Assembly: GCA_900318495.1 (NCBI GenBank)
Contig: ONLA01000014.1
Span: 1-64,000 of the forward strand
Length of the DNA: 64,000 bases
Direction of reading: 5' to 3'
DNA from: an uncultured Eubacteriales bacterium
GTDB lineage: Bacteria > Bacillota > Clostridia > Oscillospirales > Acutalibacteraceae
The translations under genes were made by a program, and so were the position numbers. Position 1 is the first letter of the stretch. Every line of letters starts with the position of its first letter. The notes beneath the pieces are model-generated. The model was not told where the DNA came from, made no database searches, and was given only the letters and a program-made list of their open reading frames with translations. Below are positions 33,328 through 42,839 of this stretch, piece by piece.

Positions 33328-34278
33328 ATGATTTCTACTGTCATAGATCAAGAGCTCGGGCTTGAGTTTCCTTTGTTTCAGGGAGGAATGGCTTGGGTAG
33401 CCGACGCTTCTCTTGCCGCGGGTGTTTCAAACGCGGGCGGTCTGGGAATAATTGCCGCGATGAATTCAAACGGTGAACAGCTCAGAGCCGAAATTAAAAA
33501 GTGCAAGGAGCTTACAGACAAGCCCTTCGGCGTAAATATTATGCTTATGAGCCCGTTCGCGGACGAGGTTTCGGATGTTGTGGTTGAGGAAGGCGTAAAG
33601 GTTGTTACAACCGGAGCCGGCAACCCCGGAAAATATATGACAAAGTGGAACGAGGCGGGAATCAGGGTTATACCGGTTGTGGCAAGCGTGGCTTTGGCGA
33701 GGAAAATGGAGAAAAGCGGAGCGTTCGCGCTCATTGCCGAGGGCGGCGAAAGCGGCGGACACGTTGGCGAGCTTACAACAATGGCGCTTGTGCCGCAGGT
33801 GGTTGACGCGGTTTCAATCCCGGTAATCGCGGCAGGCGGCATAGCCGACGGCAGACAGCTTGCGGCGGCGTTTATGCTCGGCGCCGTAGGCGTTCAGGTG
33901 GGAACAAGATTTTTGGTTGCCGAGGAATGTACAATTTCTCAGGCTTATAAAGATAAGGTGTTAAAGGCAAAGGATCACGATTCTGTTGTAACCGGCAAGC
34001 GCCTCGGTCATCCGGTGCGCTCAATCCGCAACGCCTTTACCAGAGAGTACGCCAAGGCGGAATACGATTCCTCGAGTGTTTCCGACGAGGAGCTTGAAAA
34101 AATGGCTACGGGCGTGCTGAGAATCGCGGCTCGCGAGGGCGACGTCAAGAACGGCTGCGTTCTTGCCGGACAGGTTGCGAGTATGGTTAAAAAGGAACAG
34201 CCTGCGCGTGAAATCATCACCGAGATGTTCGCGCAGGCTGAGGAAGTATTGAACGGAGCGGCAAAATGGGTAAAATAG
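33328..34278 (+). CDS. fabK: FMN-dependent enoyl-ACP reductase II
   Basis: FabK carries out the last reduction in each round of fatty acid elongation and is the enoyl reductase of species without FabI. The 316-aa TIM-barrel protein has PLFQGGMAWVADASLAAGVS (about 15-34), the catalytic His region EGGESGGHVGELTT near 139-152, and FMN phosphate loops in PVIAAGGIADGRQLAAAFML and GVQVGTRF. Nitronate monooxygenase is a homologous alternative, but the operon context (fabD, fabG, fabF, acc genes) decides for FabK. It is first in the operon and overlaps fabD by 13 bases. Confidence 0.94.
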   Translation: MISTVIDQELGLEFPLFQGGMAWVADASLAAGVSNAGGLGIIAAMNSNGEQLRAEIKKCKELTDKPFGVNIMLMSPFADEVSDVVVEEGVKVVTTGAGNPGKYMTKWNEAGIRVIPVVASVALARKMEKSGAFALIAEGGESGGHVGELTTMALVPQVVDAVSIPVIAAGGIADGRQLAAAFMLGAVGVQVGTRFLVAEECTISQAYKDKVLKAKDHDSVVTGKRLGHPVRSIRNAFTREYAKAEYDSSSVSDEELEKMATGVLRIAAREGDVKNGCVLAGQVASMVKKEQPAREIITEMFAQAEEVLNGAAKWVK

Positions 34279-35174
34279 CATTTGTTTTTTCGGGACAGGG
34301 CGCACAGTACAGCGGAATGGGCAAGGAGCTGTGCGAAGCTTATGAATCGGCTAAGGCGGTGTTTGATATGGCGGACGGCGTTCGCGCCGGTACATCCGCG
34401 CAGTGCTTTGAGGGCACGGCGGAGGAGCTTTGCCAAACCGTTAACACACAGCCCTGTTTGTTCGCCGTAGACTTGGCGGCGGCTTACGCGCTCAGGGAAT
34501 CAGGAATCACCCCCGATTGTGTCGCCGGATTTTCACTCGGCGAAATCGCGGCGCTCGCGTTTTCGGGTATGCTTTCTGACGAGGAAGCCTTTAAACTGGT
34601 TTGCCGCAGAGGTGAGCTTATGGACAGGGCGGCAAAGGAAAACCCCGGAGCAATGGCGGCGGTAATGAAAATTTCTCCCGAAAAAACCGAGGAAATCTGC
34701 GCGCGCTTTGACAAAACCTACCCTGTAAACTATAATTCTCCGGCGCAGACGGTGGTTGCCGCCGCAAGCGAAAACGCCGAAGCGTTTTGCGAGGCCGTGA
34801 AGGAGGCAGGCGGCAGAGCGAAGCTGCTCGCGGTAAGCGGAGCGTTTCATTCGCCGTTTATGGCTGACGCGGCGGACGGTCTGGCGGATTATATGAAGGA
34901 CGTTGAGTTTTCCGAACCGAAAATTCCGGTTTATTCCGATGTGACGGCAAAGCCCTATGAGGGGGATTACAAGGAGCTTGTAAAGGCTCAGGTGGAAAGC
35001 CCCGTAAGGTGGCAGACGATAGTTGAAAATATGATTGCCGACGGAGTTGACACCTTTATCGAGGTCGGCGCAGGCAAAACCCTGACCGGCTTAATCAAGC
35101 GCATAAACGGAAATGTAAAGGCGTTTAAGACGGAAACCCCCGGAGATATTGAAAAAATTAAAACAGAGATATAA
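34266..35174 (+). CDS. fabD: Malonyl-CoA:ACP transacylase
   Basis: FabD loads malonate from CoA onto ACP. The 302-aa protein begins FVFSGQGAQYSGMGKEL. The nucleophile Ser90 sits in AGFSLGEIAAL; the usual motif is GHSLGE, so His is replaced by Phe next to the serine. The general-base His is in SGAFHSPFM near 196. QVESPVRWQ and GAGKTLTGLI near the C-terminus are normal. It overlaps fabK by 13 bases and is followed by fabG after 23 bases. Confidence 0.95.
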   Translation: MGKIAFVFSGQGAQYSGMGKELCEAYESAKAVFDMADGVRAGTSAQCFEGTAEELCQTVNTQPCLFAVDLAAAYALRESGITPDCVAGFSLGEIAALAFSGMLSDEEAFKLVCRRGELMDRAAKENPGAMAAVMKISPEKTEEICARFDKTYPVNYNSPAQTVVAAASENAEAFCEAVKEAGGRAKLLAVSGAFHSPFMADAADGLADYMKDVEFSEPKIPVYSDVTAKPYEGDYKELVKAQVESPVRWQTIVENMIADGVDTFIEVGAGKTLTGLIKRINGNVKAFKTETPGDIEKIKTEI

Positions 35175-35197
35175 AGCACTCTTAACAGGAGGTACTT

Positions 35198-35941
35198 ATG
35201 AATTTTGAAAATAAAACAGCCGTTGTAACCGGCGGCTCAAGAGGCATTGGTCTTGCAATCGCGGCAAAGCTTGCGAAGCACGGCGCGAATATAGCGATTT
35301 TATATGTAGGCGACGAGAGCGAGGGCTTGAGCGCAAAGCAGGAGCTTTCACAATACGGCACCAAGGTTGAGCAGTATTTTTGCGACGTGTCCGATTTTGA
35401 CAAGTCAAAAGAGGTTGTTGACAAGGTGATTGAAGATTTCGGCGGAATTGATATCCTTATTAACAATGCCGGAATTACGCGCGACAAGCTGGTGCTCAAA
35501 ATGAATGAAGCCGATTTTGACGCGGTAATTAACGTAAATCTCAAGGGCACCTTCAATATGATTAAGCACACATACAAAAACTTTATGAAGAAGCGCGGCG
35601 GCAGGATTGTAAGCACGTCTTCAATTGTCGGCTTAATCGGCAACGCCGGTCAGGCAAACTATTCCGCTTCAAAGGCAGGAATTATCGGTTTGACAAAGTC
35701 GGCGGCGCGTGAGCTTGCCGGCAGGGGAGTAACGGTAAACGCGGTGGCTCCCGGATATATCGGCACCGAAATGACAAACGTGCTTCCGGAAAAGGTTAAG
35801 GAAACAATGAAGGCGCAAATTCCGGCAAAGCGCATAGGCACTCCCGAGGATGTGGCTAACGTTGTCGCTTTTCTGTGCTCGGATGAAGCGGCTTATGTTA
35901 CAGGCGAGGTTATCCGCGTAGACGGCGGACTTGCCATGTAA
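35198..35941 (+). CDS. fabG: 3-oxoacyl-ACP reductase
   Basis: FabG reduces 3-oxoacyl-ACP with NADPH. The 247-aa SDR has the cofactor motif TGGSRGIG at 11-18, NNAG at 89-92, and the catalytic Ser142, Tyr155 and Lys159. It ends with YVTGEVIRVDGGLAM, typical of FabG. The start follows ACAGGAGGTACTT. It is distinct from the more divergent SDR protein near 12 kb. Confidence 0.96.
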   Translation: MNFENKTAVVTGGSRGIGLAIAAKLAKHGANIAILYVGDESEGLSAKQELSQYGTKVEQYFCDVSDFDKSKEVVDKVIEDFGGIDILINNAGITRDKLVLKMNEADFDAVINVNLKGTFNMIKHTYKNFMKKRGGRIVSTSSIVGLIGNAGQANYSASKAGIIGLTKSAARELAGRGVTVNAVAPGYIGTEMTNVLPEKVKETMKAQIPAKRIGTPEDVANVVAFLCSDEAAYVTGEVIRVDGGLAM

Positions 35942-35963
35942 ATTCAGAAACACGGAGGAAATT

Positions 35964-37193
35964 ATGGCAAGAAGAGTAGTCGTAACAGGCTTGGGCGCAA
36001 TCAGCCCTGTCGGAAATGACGTTCCGGCAATGTGGAAAAATATGCTCGGCGGCGTAAACGGCATTGAAACAATAACACGCTTTGACACAAGCGATTTAAA
36101 GGTTCATATAGCAGGTATGGTAAAAGACTTTGAGCCTGAAAAATATTTTGAGAAAAGAGAAGCCAAAAAGCTTGACCTCTACTGCCAGTACGCGATGGCG
36201 GCGGCTCAGCAGGCGGTTGACGACAGCAAAATTATCGGCACAATCGACGAAAACCGCCTGGGCGTTTACATCGGCGCGGGAATCGGCGGACTTGACACCT
36301 TTGTTAAGAACACAATCGGTTTTGACCATGGCGGTCCGCGCAAGGTAAGCCCGTTCTTCATTCCTATGATGATCGGCAACATCGCAACCGGCAATGTGGC
36401 AATCCGCTTTGGCGCGAAGGGCGTTACGCTTTCCGTTATGAGCGCCTGCGCGACGGGAACAAACTCAATCGGCGAGGCTTTCCACGCCGTTAAGGACGGT
36501 TATGCCGACGCGGTTATCGCGGGCGGCGCCGAGGCTGTTGTGGCTCCGCTTACAATCGCCGGCTTCCAGAATATGAAGGCGCTGTCAACCAATCCGGACC
36601 CCGAAAAAGCTTCGCGTCCGTTTGACAAAGACCGCGACGGCTTTGTAATGGGCGAGGGCGCGGGTATATTGATTCTTGAGGAATATGAGCACGCCAAGGC
36701 TCGCGGAGCAAAGATTTACGCCGAGTTCTGCGGCTACGGCAACACCTGCGACGCGTACCACATTACAGCTCCCGACCCCGAGGGGGCAGGCCTGAGAAGG
36801 GCAATTGAAATTGCCTTTGAGGAAGCTCAGGTTCCGGACGACGCGCAAATTTATATTAACGCCCACGGAACATCAACACACCTCAACGATATGACCGAAA
36901 CAATGGCGATTAAGGGCGCGCTCGGTGAAAAGGCTTATGACTGCAGCATCAGCTCAACCAAGTCGATGACAGGACATATGCTCGGCGCCACCGGCGCAAT
37001 CGAGGCCATTGCCGCTGTTAAGGCTCTTGACGAGGGTATGATTCCCCCGACAATCAACCTTGACGAGCCCGACGAGGGACTCGACCTTAACTATACGCCA
37101 AAAACCGCGGTTAAGCGCGATGTAACAGTCGCCGCTTCAACAAACCTCGGCTTCGGCGGTCACGACGCCTGCGTTGCGTTTAAAAAAATTTAA
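35964..37193 (+). CDS. fabF: 3-oxoacyl-ACP synthase II
   Basis: FabF elongates acyl-ACP with malonyl-ACP. ATG 35964 (409 aa, [19 protein letters not shown]) is taken as the start because ACGGAGGAAATT precedes it. The active-site Cys162 is in SACATGTNS; the two histidines are in NAHGTSTH (about 302) and [11 protein letters not shown] (about 337). The length is standard. No fabH homologue is in the window, so initiation must be encoded elsewhere or bypassed. Confidence 0.96.
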   Translation: MARRVVVTGLGAISPVGNDVPAMWKNMLGGVNGIETITRFDTSDLKVHIAGMVKDFEPEKYFEKREAKKLDLYCQYAMAAAQQAVDDSKIIGTIDENRLGVYIGAGIGGLDTFVKNTIGFDHGGPRKVSPFFIPMMIGNIATGNVAIRFGAKGVTLSVMSACATGTNSIGEAFHAVKDGYADAVIAGGAEAVVAPLTIAGFQNMKALSTNPDPEKASRPFDKDRDGFVMGEGAGILILEEYEHAKARGAKIYAEFCGYGNTCDAYHITAPDPEGAGLRRAIEIAFEEAQVPDDAQIYINAHGTSTHLNDMTETMAIKGALGEKAYDCSISSTKSMTGHMLGATGAIEAIAAVKALDEGMIPPTINLDEPDEGLDLNYTPKTAVKRDVTVAASTNLGFGGHDACVAFKKI

Positions 37194-37260
37194 GCCTAAT
37201 CCGCAGTCAAACTGTTTGGTGTTGACGAAAAATATATTCATCCGAAAGGAACATATTATA

Positions 37261-37698
37261 ATGTATAATCTTGAAGAAATAAAGAACTTAATTACTCTGC
37301 TCGAGGATTCCTCGCTTTCGGTGCTCGAGGTTCAGTCGGGCGAAAACAAGGTAAGACTCGAAAAAGCAACTCAGGGTTCGCCGGTGGTTTCGTTCGCGAA
37401 TAATAACCCCGTGGTGGCGGCTCCCGACGCAACCGTTCCCGAGGTTTCGGCGGAAGCCGACAGCGGCAGCGCGATTAAAGCGCCTATCGTTGGCGTGTTT
37501 TATGTCGCTCCTTCGCCGGACAGCGACCCTTATGTGACAGTCGGTAAAAGAGTTAAGAAGGGCGATGTTGTCTGCATAATCGAGGCGATGAAGTGTATGA
37601 ACGAAATCCAGGCTGAGGAGGACGGCGAAATAACCGCCGTGCTTGCGAACAACGGCGATTTGGTTGAATACGGTCAGCCGCTTTTCAGTATTAAATAA
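37261..37698 (+). CDS. accB: Acetyl-CoA carboxylase biotin carboxyl carrier protein
   Basis: AccB carries the biotin that shuttles CO2 from AccC to AccDA. ATG 37261 gives 145 aa. An N-terminal helix ([20 protein letters not shown]) is followed by a Pro/Ala/Ser linker and the C-terminal biotinyl domain. Lys111 in EAMKCMNEI is the biotinylation site; the motif usually reads EAMKLMNEI or EAMKMMNEI, so Cys after Lys is slightly unusual. Biotin supply genes are not in this window. Confidence 0.95.
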   Translation: MYNLEEIKNLITLLEDSSLSVLEVQSGENKVRLEKATQGSPVVSFANNNPVVAAPDATVPEVSAEADSGSAIKAPIVGVFYVAPSPDSDPYVTVGKRVKKGDVVCIIEAMKCMNEIQAEEDGEITAVLANNGDLVEYGQPLFSIK

Positions 37699-37707
37699 GA
37701 GGTACAT

Positions 37708-38127
37708 ATGAATCAGGAAGAAATTAAAAAGATTTTACCCCACCGCGACAATATGCTTCTTGTTGAGCAGTCCGAGGTTGTTGACGATGTAACAGCCAGG
37801 GGCAGCTACACAATCAGAGGCGACGAATTCTTTTTGCAGGGGCATTTTCCGGGCAACCCGGTTGTTCCGGGAGTTATCCTTTGTGAAATGATGGGACAGG
37901 CAAGCTGTTGCTTGCTTGCCGACAAGGTTAAGGACTGCACACCCTACTTTACCAAGATGAACAACGTAAAATTCAAAAATCCCGTAAAACCGGGCGATAC
38001 GCTTGAAAGCGTGTGCACGCTTACAAAAAACAGAGGTCCGTTTTACTTTATTGACGCCAAGGGCTATGTTGACGGCAAGCTGTGCGTATGCGCCGAGCTG
38101 GCGTTTGCGCTGATTGAGAATAAATAA
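37708..38127 (+). CDS. fabZ: 3-hydroxyacyl-ACP dehydratase
   Basis: FabZ removes water from 3-hydroxyacyl-ACP. The 139-aa hot-dog protein has KKILPHRDNMLLVE at 7-20, the catalytic His46 in GHFPGNPVVPG and Glu60 in VILCEMMGQ. It is in the accB-fabZ-accC order common in Clostridia and starts nine bases after accB. Confidence 0.95.
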   Translation: MNQEEIKKILPHRDNMLLVEQSEVVDDVTARGSYTIRGDEFFLQGHFPGNPVVPGVILCEMMGQASCCLLADKVKDCTPYFTKMNNVKFKNPVKPGDTLESVCTLTKNRGPFYFIDAKGYVDGKLCVCAELAFALIENK

Positions 38128-38222
38128 ACCGTCTCAGCCGCGCGGCTGTTTAAGTAAACGGTCACGCGCGTAAAACGCTGATTAAGCTGATTAATAAACT
38201 TATAGAACGTGAAGTGAAAAAA

Positions 38223-39578
38223 ATGTTTTCTAAGATACTTGTTGCAAACAGAGGAGAAATAGCTGTGCGCATTATTCGCGCCTGCCGAGAAATGGGTATT
38301 TCCACGGTGGCGATTTATTCCGAAGCGGACAAAAACGCAATGCACGTCCAGCTTGCCGACGAAAGCTACTGCGTGGGCGGAAACCGTGTTGCCGACAGCT
38401 ACCTTAATATTCCGGCTATTCTTACGGTCGCGGTTGAAAGCGGAGCCCAGGCAATTCATCCCGGATACGGCCTTCTCAGCGAAAACGCAAAGTTTGTTTC
38501 TCTGTGTGAGCAGTGCAACATAAACTTTATCGGTCCCACATCCGAAATGATTGCTATGCTCGGTGATAAGGACGCGGCCCGAAAAACAATGAGAAACGCC
38601 GGGGTTCCGGTAACCCCGGGCTGCGATATTGTTGAAAGCGTTGAGGAAGCAAAGAAAAAAGCGGAGGAAATCGGTTTTCCGCTTCTTATAAAAGCGCGTT
38701 CGGGCGGCGGCGGAAAGGGAATACGCCGCGTTAACACGCTTCGCGATTTTGAGGACGCTTTTTTGTCGGCTTCCTCCGAGGCAAAGGCGGCGTTCGGCGA
38801 CGGCGCCTGCTATCTTGAAAAATTCATCTTCCCGGTTAAGCACATTGAAATGCAGCTTTTGTGCGACAAATACAATAACATAATTTGCCTTGGCGAGCGC
38901 GAATGCTCGGTGCAGCGGAAAAATCAAAAGATGATTGAGGAAAGCCCCAGCCCCGCGCTTGACGAAAAAACCAGAAAGCAGATGATGATTGCCGCGGTTA
39001 AGGCGGCAAAGGCGGTTAATTATGTTAACGCCGGCACCGTTGAGTTTTTGCTTGACAAGCAGAATAACTTCTATTTTATGGAGATGAACACCCGGCTGCA
39101 GGTTGAGCACGGTGTAACCGAAATGGTAACCGGACTTGACATTGTGCAGTGGCAAATCCGCATTGCCGCCGGTGCAAGGCTTACCCGCACACAAGACAGT
39201 ATTTTTACCCACGGCAATGTTATCGAGTGCAGAATCAACGCTGAAAATCCGGACAAAAACTTCCGCCCGAGCTGCGGAAAAATAAACAGGCTTCACACCC
39301 CCGGCGGTTCGTTTGTCCGCTTTGACACGGCGGTTTACCAGGACTATGTTGTGCCGCCGTATTATGACAGTATGATCGGCAAGCTTATTGTTCAGGCAAG
39401 AAGCCGCGCCGAGGCTATACGCAAAATGAAGATGGCTTTGTCGGAGCTTACAATTGACGGAATCGACATCAACCGCGACATCCTTGCCGAGATTTTGTCG
39501 GACGACCGTTTTGTAAGCGGAGAATACACAACCGACTTTATGGAAAACTTTGAAAAGCTCAGGAACAATAACAATTGA
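38223..39578 (+). CDS. accC: Acetyl-CoA carboxylase, biotin carboxylase subunit
   Basis: AccC is the ATP-grasp enzyme that carboxylates biotin on AccB. ATG 38223 (451 aa, MFSKILVANRGEIAVRII) is preferred over an in-frame GTG nine bases earlier. Seen are SGGGGKGIRRV in the Gly-rich loop (about 160-170), ECSVQRKNQKMIEESP near 232-247, EMNTRLQVEHGVTEMVTG near 285-302 and the C-terminal domain. The ribosome binding site is weak for this gene. The 95-base gap after fabZ contains a CAGCC/GGCTG palindrome. Confidence 0.95.
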   Translation: MFSKILVANRGEIAVRIIRACREMGISTVAIYSEADKNAMHVQLADESYCVGGNRVADSYLNIPAILTVAVESGAQAIHPGYGLLSENAKFVSLCEQCNINFIGPTSEMIAMLGDKDAARKTMRNAGVPVTPGCDIVESVEEAKKKAEEIGFPLLIKARSGGGGKGIRRVNTLRDFEDAFLSASSEAKAAFGDGACYLEKFIFPVKHIEMQLLCDKYNNIICLGERECSVQRKNQKMIEESPSPALDEKTRKQMMIAAVKAAKAVNYVNAGTVEFLLDKQNNFYFMEMNTRLQVEHGVTEMVTGLDIVQWQIRIAAGARLTRTQDSIFTHGNVIECRINAENPDKNFRPSCGKINRLHTPGGSFVRFDTAVYQDYVVPPYYDSMIGKLIVQARSRAEAIRKMKMALSELTIDGIDINRDILAEILSDDRFVSGEYTTDFMENFEKLRNNNN

Positions 39579-39611
39579 TACTTAGTATAATGATTCACTG
39601 CGGAGACAGTT

Positions 39612-40487
39612 ATGGATTTTTTTTCATTCGTAAAACCAAAAAATGACCTTGAAACAACCTCGGGCAAGCAGAACAATGTTCCCTTTATTCCCGAGGAAAT
39701 GTGGATGAAGTGCCCCAAGTGCAACACGCTTTTGCTCACAACCGATATGGAGGAGAACCTCAACGTTTGCACAACCTGCAACCATCATTTTCGTATGAGC
39801 GCAAAAAGAAGAATCGCGCTTTTCGCGGACGAAGGCACCTTCAACGAGCGTGACGGAGGACTTAAAAGTAAAAATATCCTGAATTTTCCGGGCTATGACC
39901 AAAAGCTTGAAAAGGCAAAGGACAAGGGCAGCGAAAGCGTTACCTGCGGAACCTGCGAAATCAACGGAATAGAAACCATGCTTTGCGTTATGAACGCGGA
40001 GTTTATGATGGGCAGTATGGGCACCGTTACCGGCGAAAAAATAACGCGCGCTTTTGAATACGCTACCGAAAACAGACTGCCGGTTGTGGTTTGCACCGTT
40101 TCGGGCGGCGCGAGAATGCAGGAAGGTATTTTGTCGCTTATGCAAATGGCGAAAACCTCGGGCGCGGTTAAACGCCACAGCGACGCAGGGCTTTTGTACA
40201 TAACTGTTCTTACCGACCCCACAACAGGCGGCGTAACCGCTTCGTTCGCAATGGAAGGCGACATAATTCTTGCCGAACCGGACTGCCTCGTGGCTTTTGC
40301 CGGTCCGCGCGTAATTGAACAGACCATGCGCCAAAAGCTGCCGAAGGATTTCCAAACTTCGGGCTTTGTTATGCAAAAGGGCTTTATTGACGCGGTTGTC
40401 AGCCGTCACAAGCTTAAATCAACCGTGGCAAAGCTTTTGAGGCTGCACGGCTATGTGCCAACAAAAAAAGAGGATTCGGTGGAGTGA
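39612..40487 (+). CDS. accD: Acetyl-CoA carboxylase carboxyltransferase beta subunit
   Basis: AccD with AccA transfers the carboxyl group from biotin to acetyl-CoA. The 291-aa protein has a zinc ribbon with Cys34, Cys37, Cys53 and Cys56, then the carboxyltransferase domain with VSGGARMQEGILSLMQMAK (about 168-186) and TDPTTGGVTASFAM. It starts with ATG after GCGGAGACAGTT. Its stop TGA is just before the accA start. Confidence 0.95.
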   Translation: MDFFSFVKPKNDLETTSGKQNNVPFIPEEMWMKCPKCNTLLLTTDMEENLNVCTTCNHHFRMSAKRRIALFADEGTFNERDGGLKSKNILNFPGYDQKLEKAKDKGSESVTCGTCEINGIETMLCVMNAEFMMGSMGTVTGEKITRAFEYATENRLPVVVCTVSGGARMQEGILSLMQMAKTSGAVKRHSDAGLLYITVLTDPTTGGVTASFAMEGDIILAEPDCLVAFAGPRVIEQTMRQKLPKDFQTSGFVMQKGFIDAVVSRHKLKSTVAKLLRLHGYVPTKKEDSVE

Positions 40488-40489
40488 TT

Positions 40490-41275
40490 ATGACAGCTTA
40501 TGAAAAGGTAATGGCGGCGCGCGACAGCAAAAAGCTAACTGCCGTTGACTATATTGCGCATATGTTCGGCGAAAGCTTTATTGAGCTTCACGGCGACAGA
40601 AGATTTGCGGACGACAGGGCAATTGTGGCCGGCTTGGCAATGCTGTATGAAATGCCCGTAACCGTAATAGGAATTGAAAAGGGCAGAAACACCCGGGAAC
40701 GTATGGATCGCAACTTCGGTCAGGCTCATCCCGAGGGCTACCGCAAGGCGCTGAGGCTTATGAAGCAGGCGGAAAAGTTTCACCGCCCGGTGCTTTGCCT
40801 TGTTGATACAAGCGGAGCGTTCCCGGGAATAGGAGCGGAGGAACGTGGTCAGGGACAGGCAATTGCCGAAAATCTTATGGAGATGATGACTCTGAAAACT
40901 CCCGTGCTCACCATTTTAATCGGCGAGGGCGGAAGCGGCGGCGCGCTTGCTTTGGCGGTTGCCGACGAGGTTTGGATGTTTGAAAACGCCGTTTACTCGG
41001 TAATTTCTCCGGAGGGCTGCGCTTCAATTTTGTGGAAGGACAGTTCAAAGGCTCCCGAAGCCGCCGAGGCTCTTAAAATGACAGCCCAGGATTTGTTTGA
41101 TTTGGGAGTTATCGAGCGTATTATCCGTCAGCCCAAGGCGGAGGATTCGGCGATGTTTGAAAGCTTTAAGCTGCTTATCAGCCGTACCTTTGAAAAAAAT
41201 CTTGAGCTCCCCGTTGACGAGCTTATCGACAAACGCTACAGCCGTTTCCGTCAAATCGGAACTCAGCATTTATAA
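40490..41275 (+). CDS. accA: Acetyl-CoA carboxylase carboxyltransferase alpha subunit
   Basis: AccA is the partner of AccD. ATG 40490 (261 aa, MTAYEKVMAAR) is chosen with GGAG in front. The sequence shows FIELHGDRRFADDRAIVAGL, the GQAHPEGYRKALRLMKQAEK stretch near 80-99, DTSGAFPGIGAEERGQGQAIA and GEGGSGGALAL. It closes the nine-gene operon. The 73-base gap to the next gene has no strong terminator, so some read-through is possible. Confidence 0.95.
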   Translation: MTAYEKVMAARDSKKLTAVDYIAHMFGESFIELHGDRRFADDRAIVAGLAMLYEMPVTVIGIEKGRNTRERMDRNFGQAHPEGYRKALRLMKQAEKFHRPVLCLVDTSGAFPGIGAEERGQGQAIAENLMEMMTLKTPVLTILIGEGGSGGALALAVADEVWMFENAVYSVISPEGCASILWKDSSKAPEAAEALKMTAQDLFDLGVIERIIRQPKAEDSAMFESFKLLISRTFEKNLELPVDELIDKRYSRFRQIGTQHL

Positions 41276-41348
41276 TTTGATTTCGCGCCGACAGTAATCT
41301 GCCGGCACTTTTTCTTGAAGGCGCTTTATCGTATTAAGGGGAGGAAAA

Positions 41349-42809
41349 ATGAAAAAAATAATGAGAAAACGGTTTCGGTTTTTAATCCTTTTTTCGTTGC
41401 TTACCGTAATCGCGGCCACGGCTGTAACTGCTTTTTGCGCCCGTGAATACACAAATAACGTGTATTATTGCTATGAAGCGGAAGAAACAGGTTATCGCTG
41501 CACAACGCAAAACGGCAAGGTTGAACTGAAAAAGGTGTTCAGGGAAGACGACATTTTGAAGGCGACTTTTGTTTCAAAATCAATCGGTTATGATGTTGTT
41601 ACTTTTCATACGGAAACCGCTGAACCGGAGCTTGACGGCGAAGTTTATATAAAATTTTTCTCGGGACCGTTCGGAACAGTTTTTTGCATTAACCCTTTGC
41701 CGGACTTTGAAGGCGGCTTTTATGTAATTGTTTTATTTTTGATACTGACAACGGTTTACGGCGTGCTGCTGCTGTATTCATTTGTCGATTTGGTGTTTGC
41801 GTCCGAGTACGGCTACACAATGGTTGCCTGCTGCGGCGCCGGGCTTTTTTGTCTGCAAAACTTACTGGCGAATGTACGTACCCTTATGGATTCTGCTGTT
41901 CAAAAATTTCAATTCGGTTTTGGCAATTATATATACGAGTTTACAAAATCGGGTGCCAGCTTCAGTAACAGTATGGCGGCGTTAATGGCTGTGTTTTGCC
42001 TGTTTTTAACAATAAGCAACCTGTCGTTAATTTGTCACGAGGGCTTTATGCTCCGAAATTTACTGGGGGTTATTCTGGGAGCTTTTTGGGTTTCGGGTTT
42101 TGTAATATATCATTATTTCGAAAATATGGCGCTTTCAGAGATTGACGGAATTTACGGGACTTTATCAAACGGAATATCCTCTTTAATCAGTTATTTTATA
42201 TGTATGCTTTTTGCTACGGTTATTTCCGCTTTTATGGCAAGCCGCGGCAAACCGCCGTTTAACAGGGACTATATTATAATTTTGGGCTGCGCGATTAACC
42301 GCGACGGCTCTTTAACCCCGATTTTAAAAGGCCGCGCCGACGCCGCCGTAAGCTTTGCTAAAAACCAGCTTGAGAAAACAGGCAGACAGGCAAAGCTTGT
42401 TCCGTCCGGCGGACAGGGAACCGACGAGGTTATTTCCGAGGGCGAGGCGATAAAGCGTTACCTTGTCGAAAAGGGTATTGCGGAGAAATATATACTGCCC
42501 GAGATGAAATCGGTGAATACTCTTGAAAACATCAAGCTTTCAAAGGCGGTAATTGAAAACGACGCTCAGGGCGATTATAAACCCGCGTTTGCAACTACAA
42601 ATTACCACGTTTTTCGCGGATATATTTTGTCCGCAAAGCTTGGACTGAAAAACGTACGCGGAATATCCTCAAAAACAAAGTGGTATTTTTTCCCGAACGC
42701 TTTCCTTCGCGAGTTTGTCGGATTTATCGCCGGAGAATGGAAGCTGCACCTTGCGGTCATCATTGCTATTGTCACTATTGTTACGGTTCTCGGCATTCTG
42801 TTTAGATAA
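41349..42809 (+). CDS. Membrane protein with C-terminal DUF218/YdcF domain
   Basis: This 486-aa protein has an N-terminal membrane helix (FLILFSLLTVIAATAVTAFC), an extracytoplasmic domain to about residue 115, and then several helices (about 120-295). The DUF218/SanA-YdcF domain spans about 310-450 (IILGCAINRDGSLTPILKGR; LVPSGGQGTDEVISEGEAI; TLENIKLSKAVI). A last helix is near 462-485. Members are linked to cell-envelope integrity and vancomycin sensitivity in some bacteria, but the reaction is unknown. The gene starts at ATG behind AAGGGGAGGAAAA. A second DUF218 protein sits 0.9 kb downstream. Confidence 0.85.
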   Translation: MKKIMRKRFRFLILFSLLTVIAATAVTAFCAREYTNNVYYCYEAEETGYRCTTQNGKVELKKVFREDDILKATFVSKSIGYDVVTFHTETAEPELDGEVYIKFFSGPFGTVFCINPLPDFEGGFYVIVLFLILTTVYGVLLLYSFVDLVFASEYGYTMVACCGAGLFCLQNLLANVRTLMDSAVQKFQFGFGNYIYEFTKSGASFSNSMAALMAVFCLFLTISNLSLICHEGFMLRNLLGVILGAFWVSGFVIYHYFENMALSEIDGIYGTLSNGISSLISYFICMLFATVISAFMASRGKPPFNRDYIIILGCAINRDGSLTPILKGRADAAVSFAKNQLEKTGRQAKLVPSGGQGTDEVISEGEAIKRYLVEKGIAEKYILPEMKSVNTLENIKLSKAVIENDAQGDYKPAFATTNYHVFRGYILSAKLGLKNVRGISSKTKWYFFPNAFLREFVGFIAGEWKLHLAVIIAIVTIVTVLGILFR

Positions 42810-42839
42810 AAAAGCGCATCCTCCGCACGTGATTTAGTT

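Noticed and set aside
38064..39296. 410-codon minus-strand frame opposite accC
   Set aside because: Antisense shadow of accC without a start signal or protein-like domain pattern.
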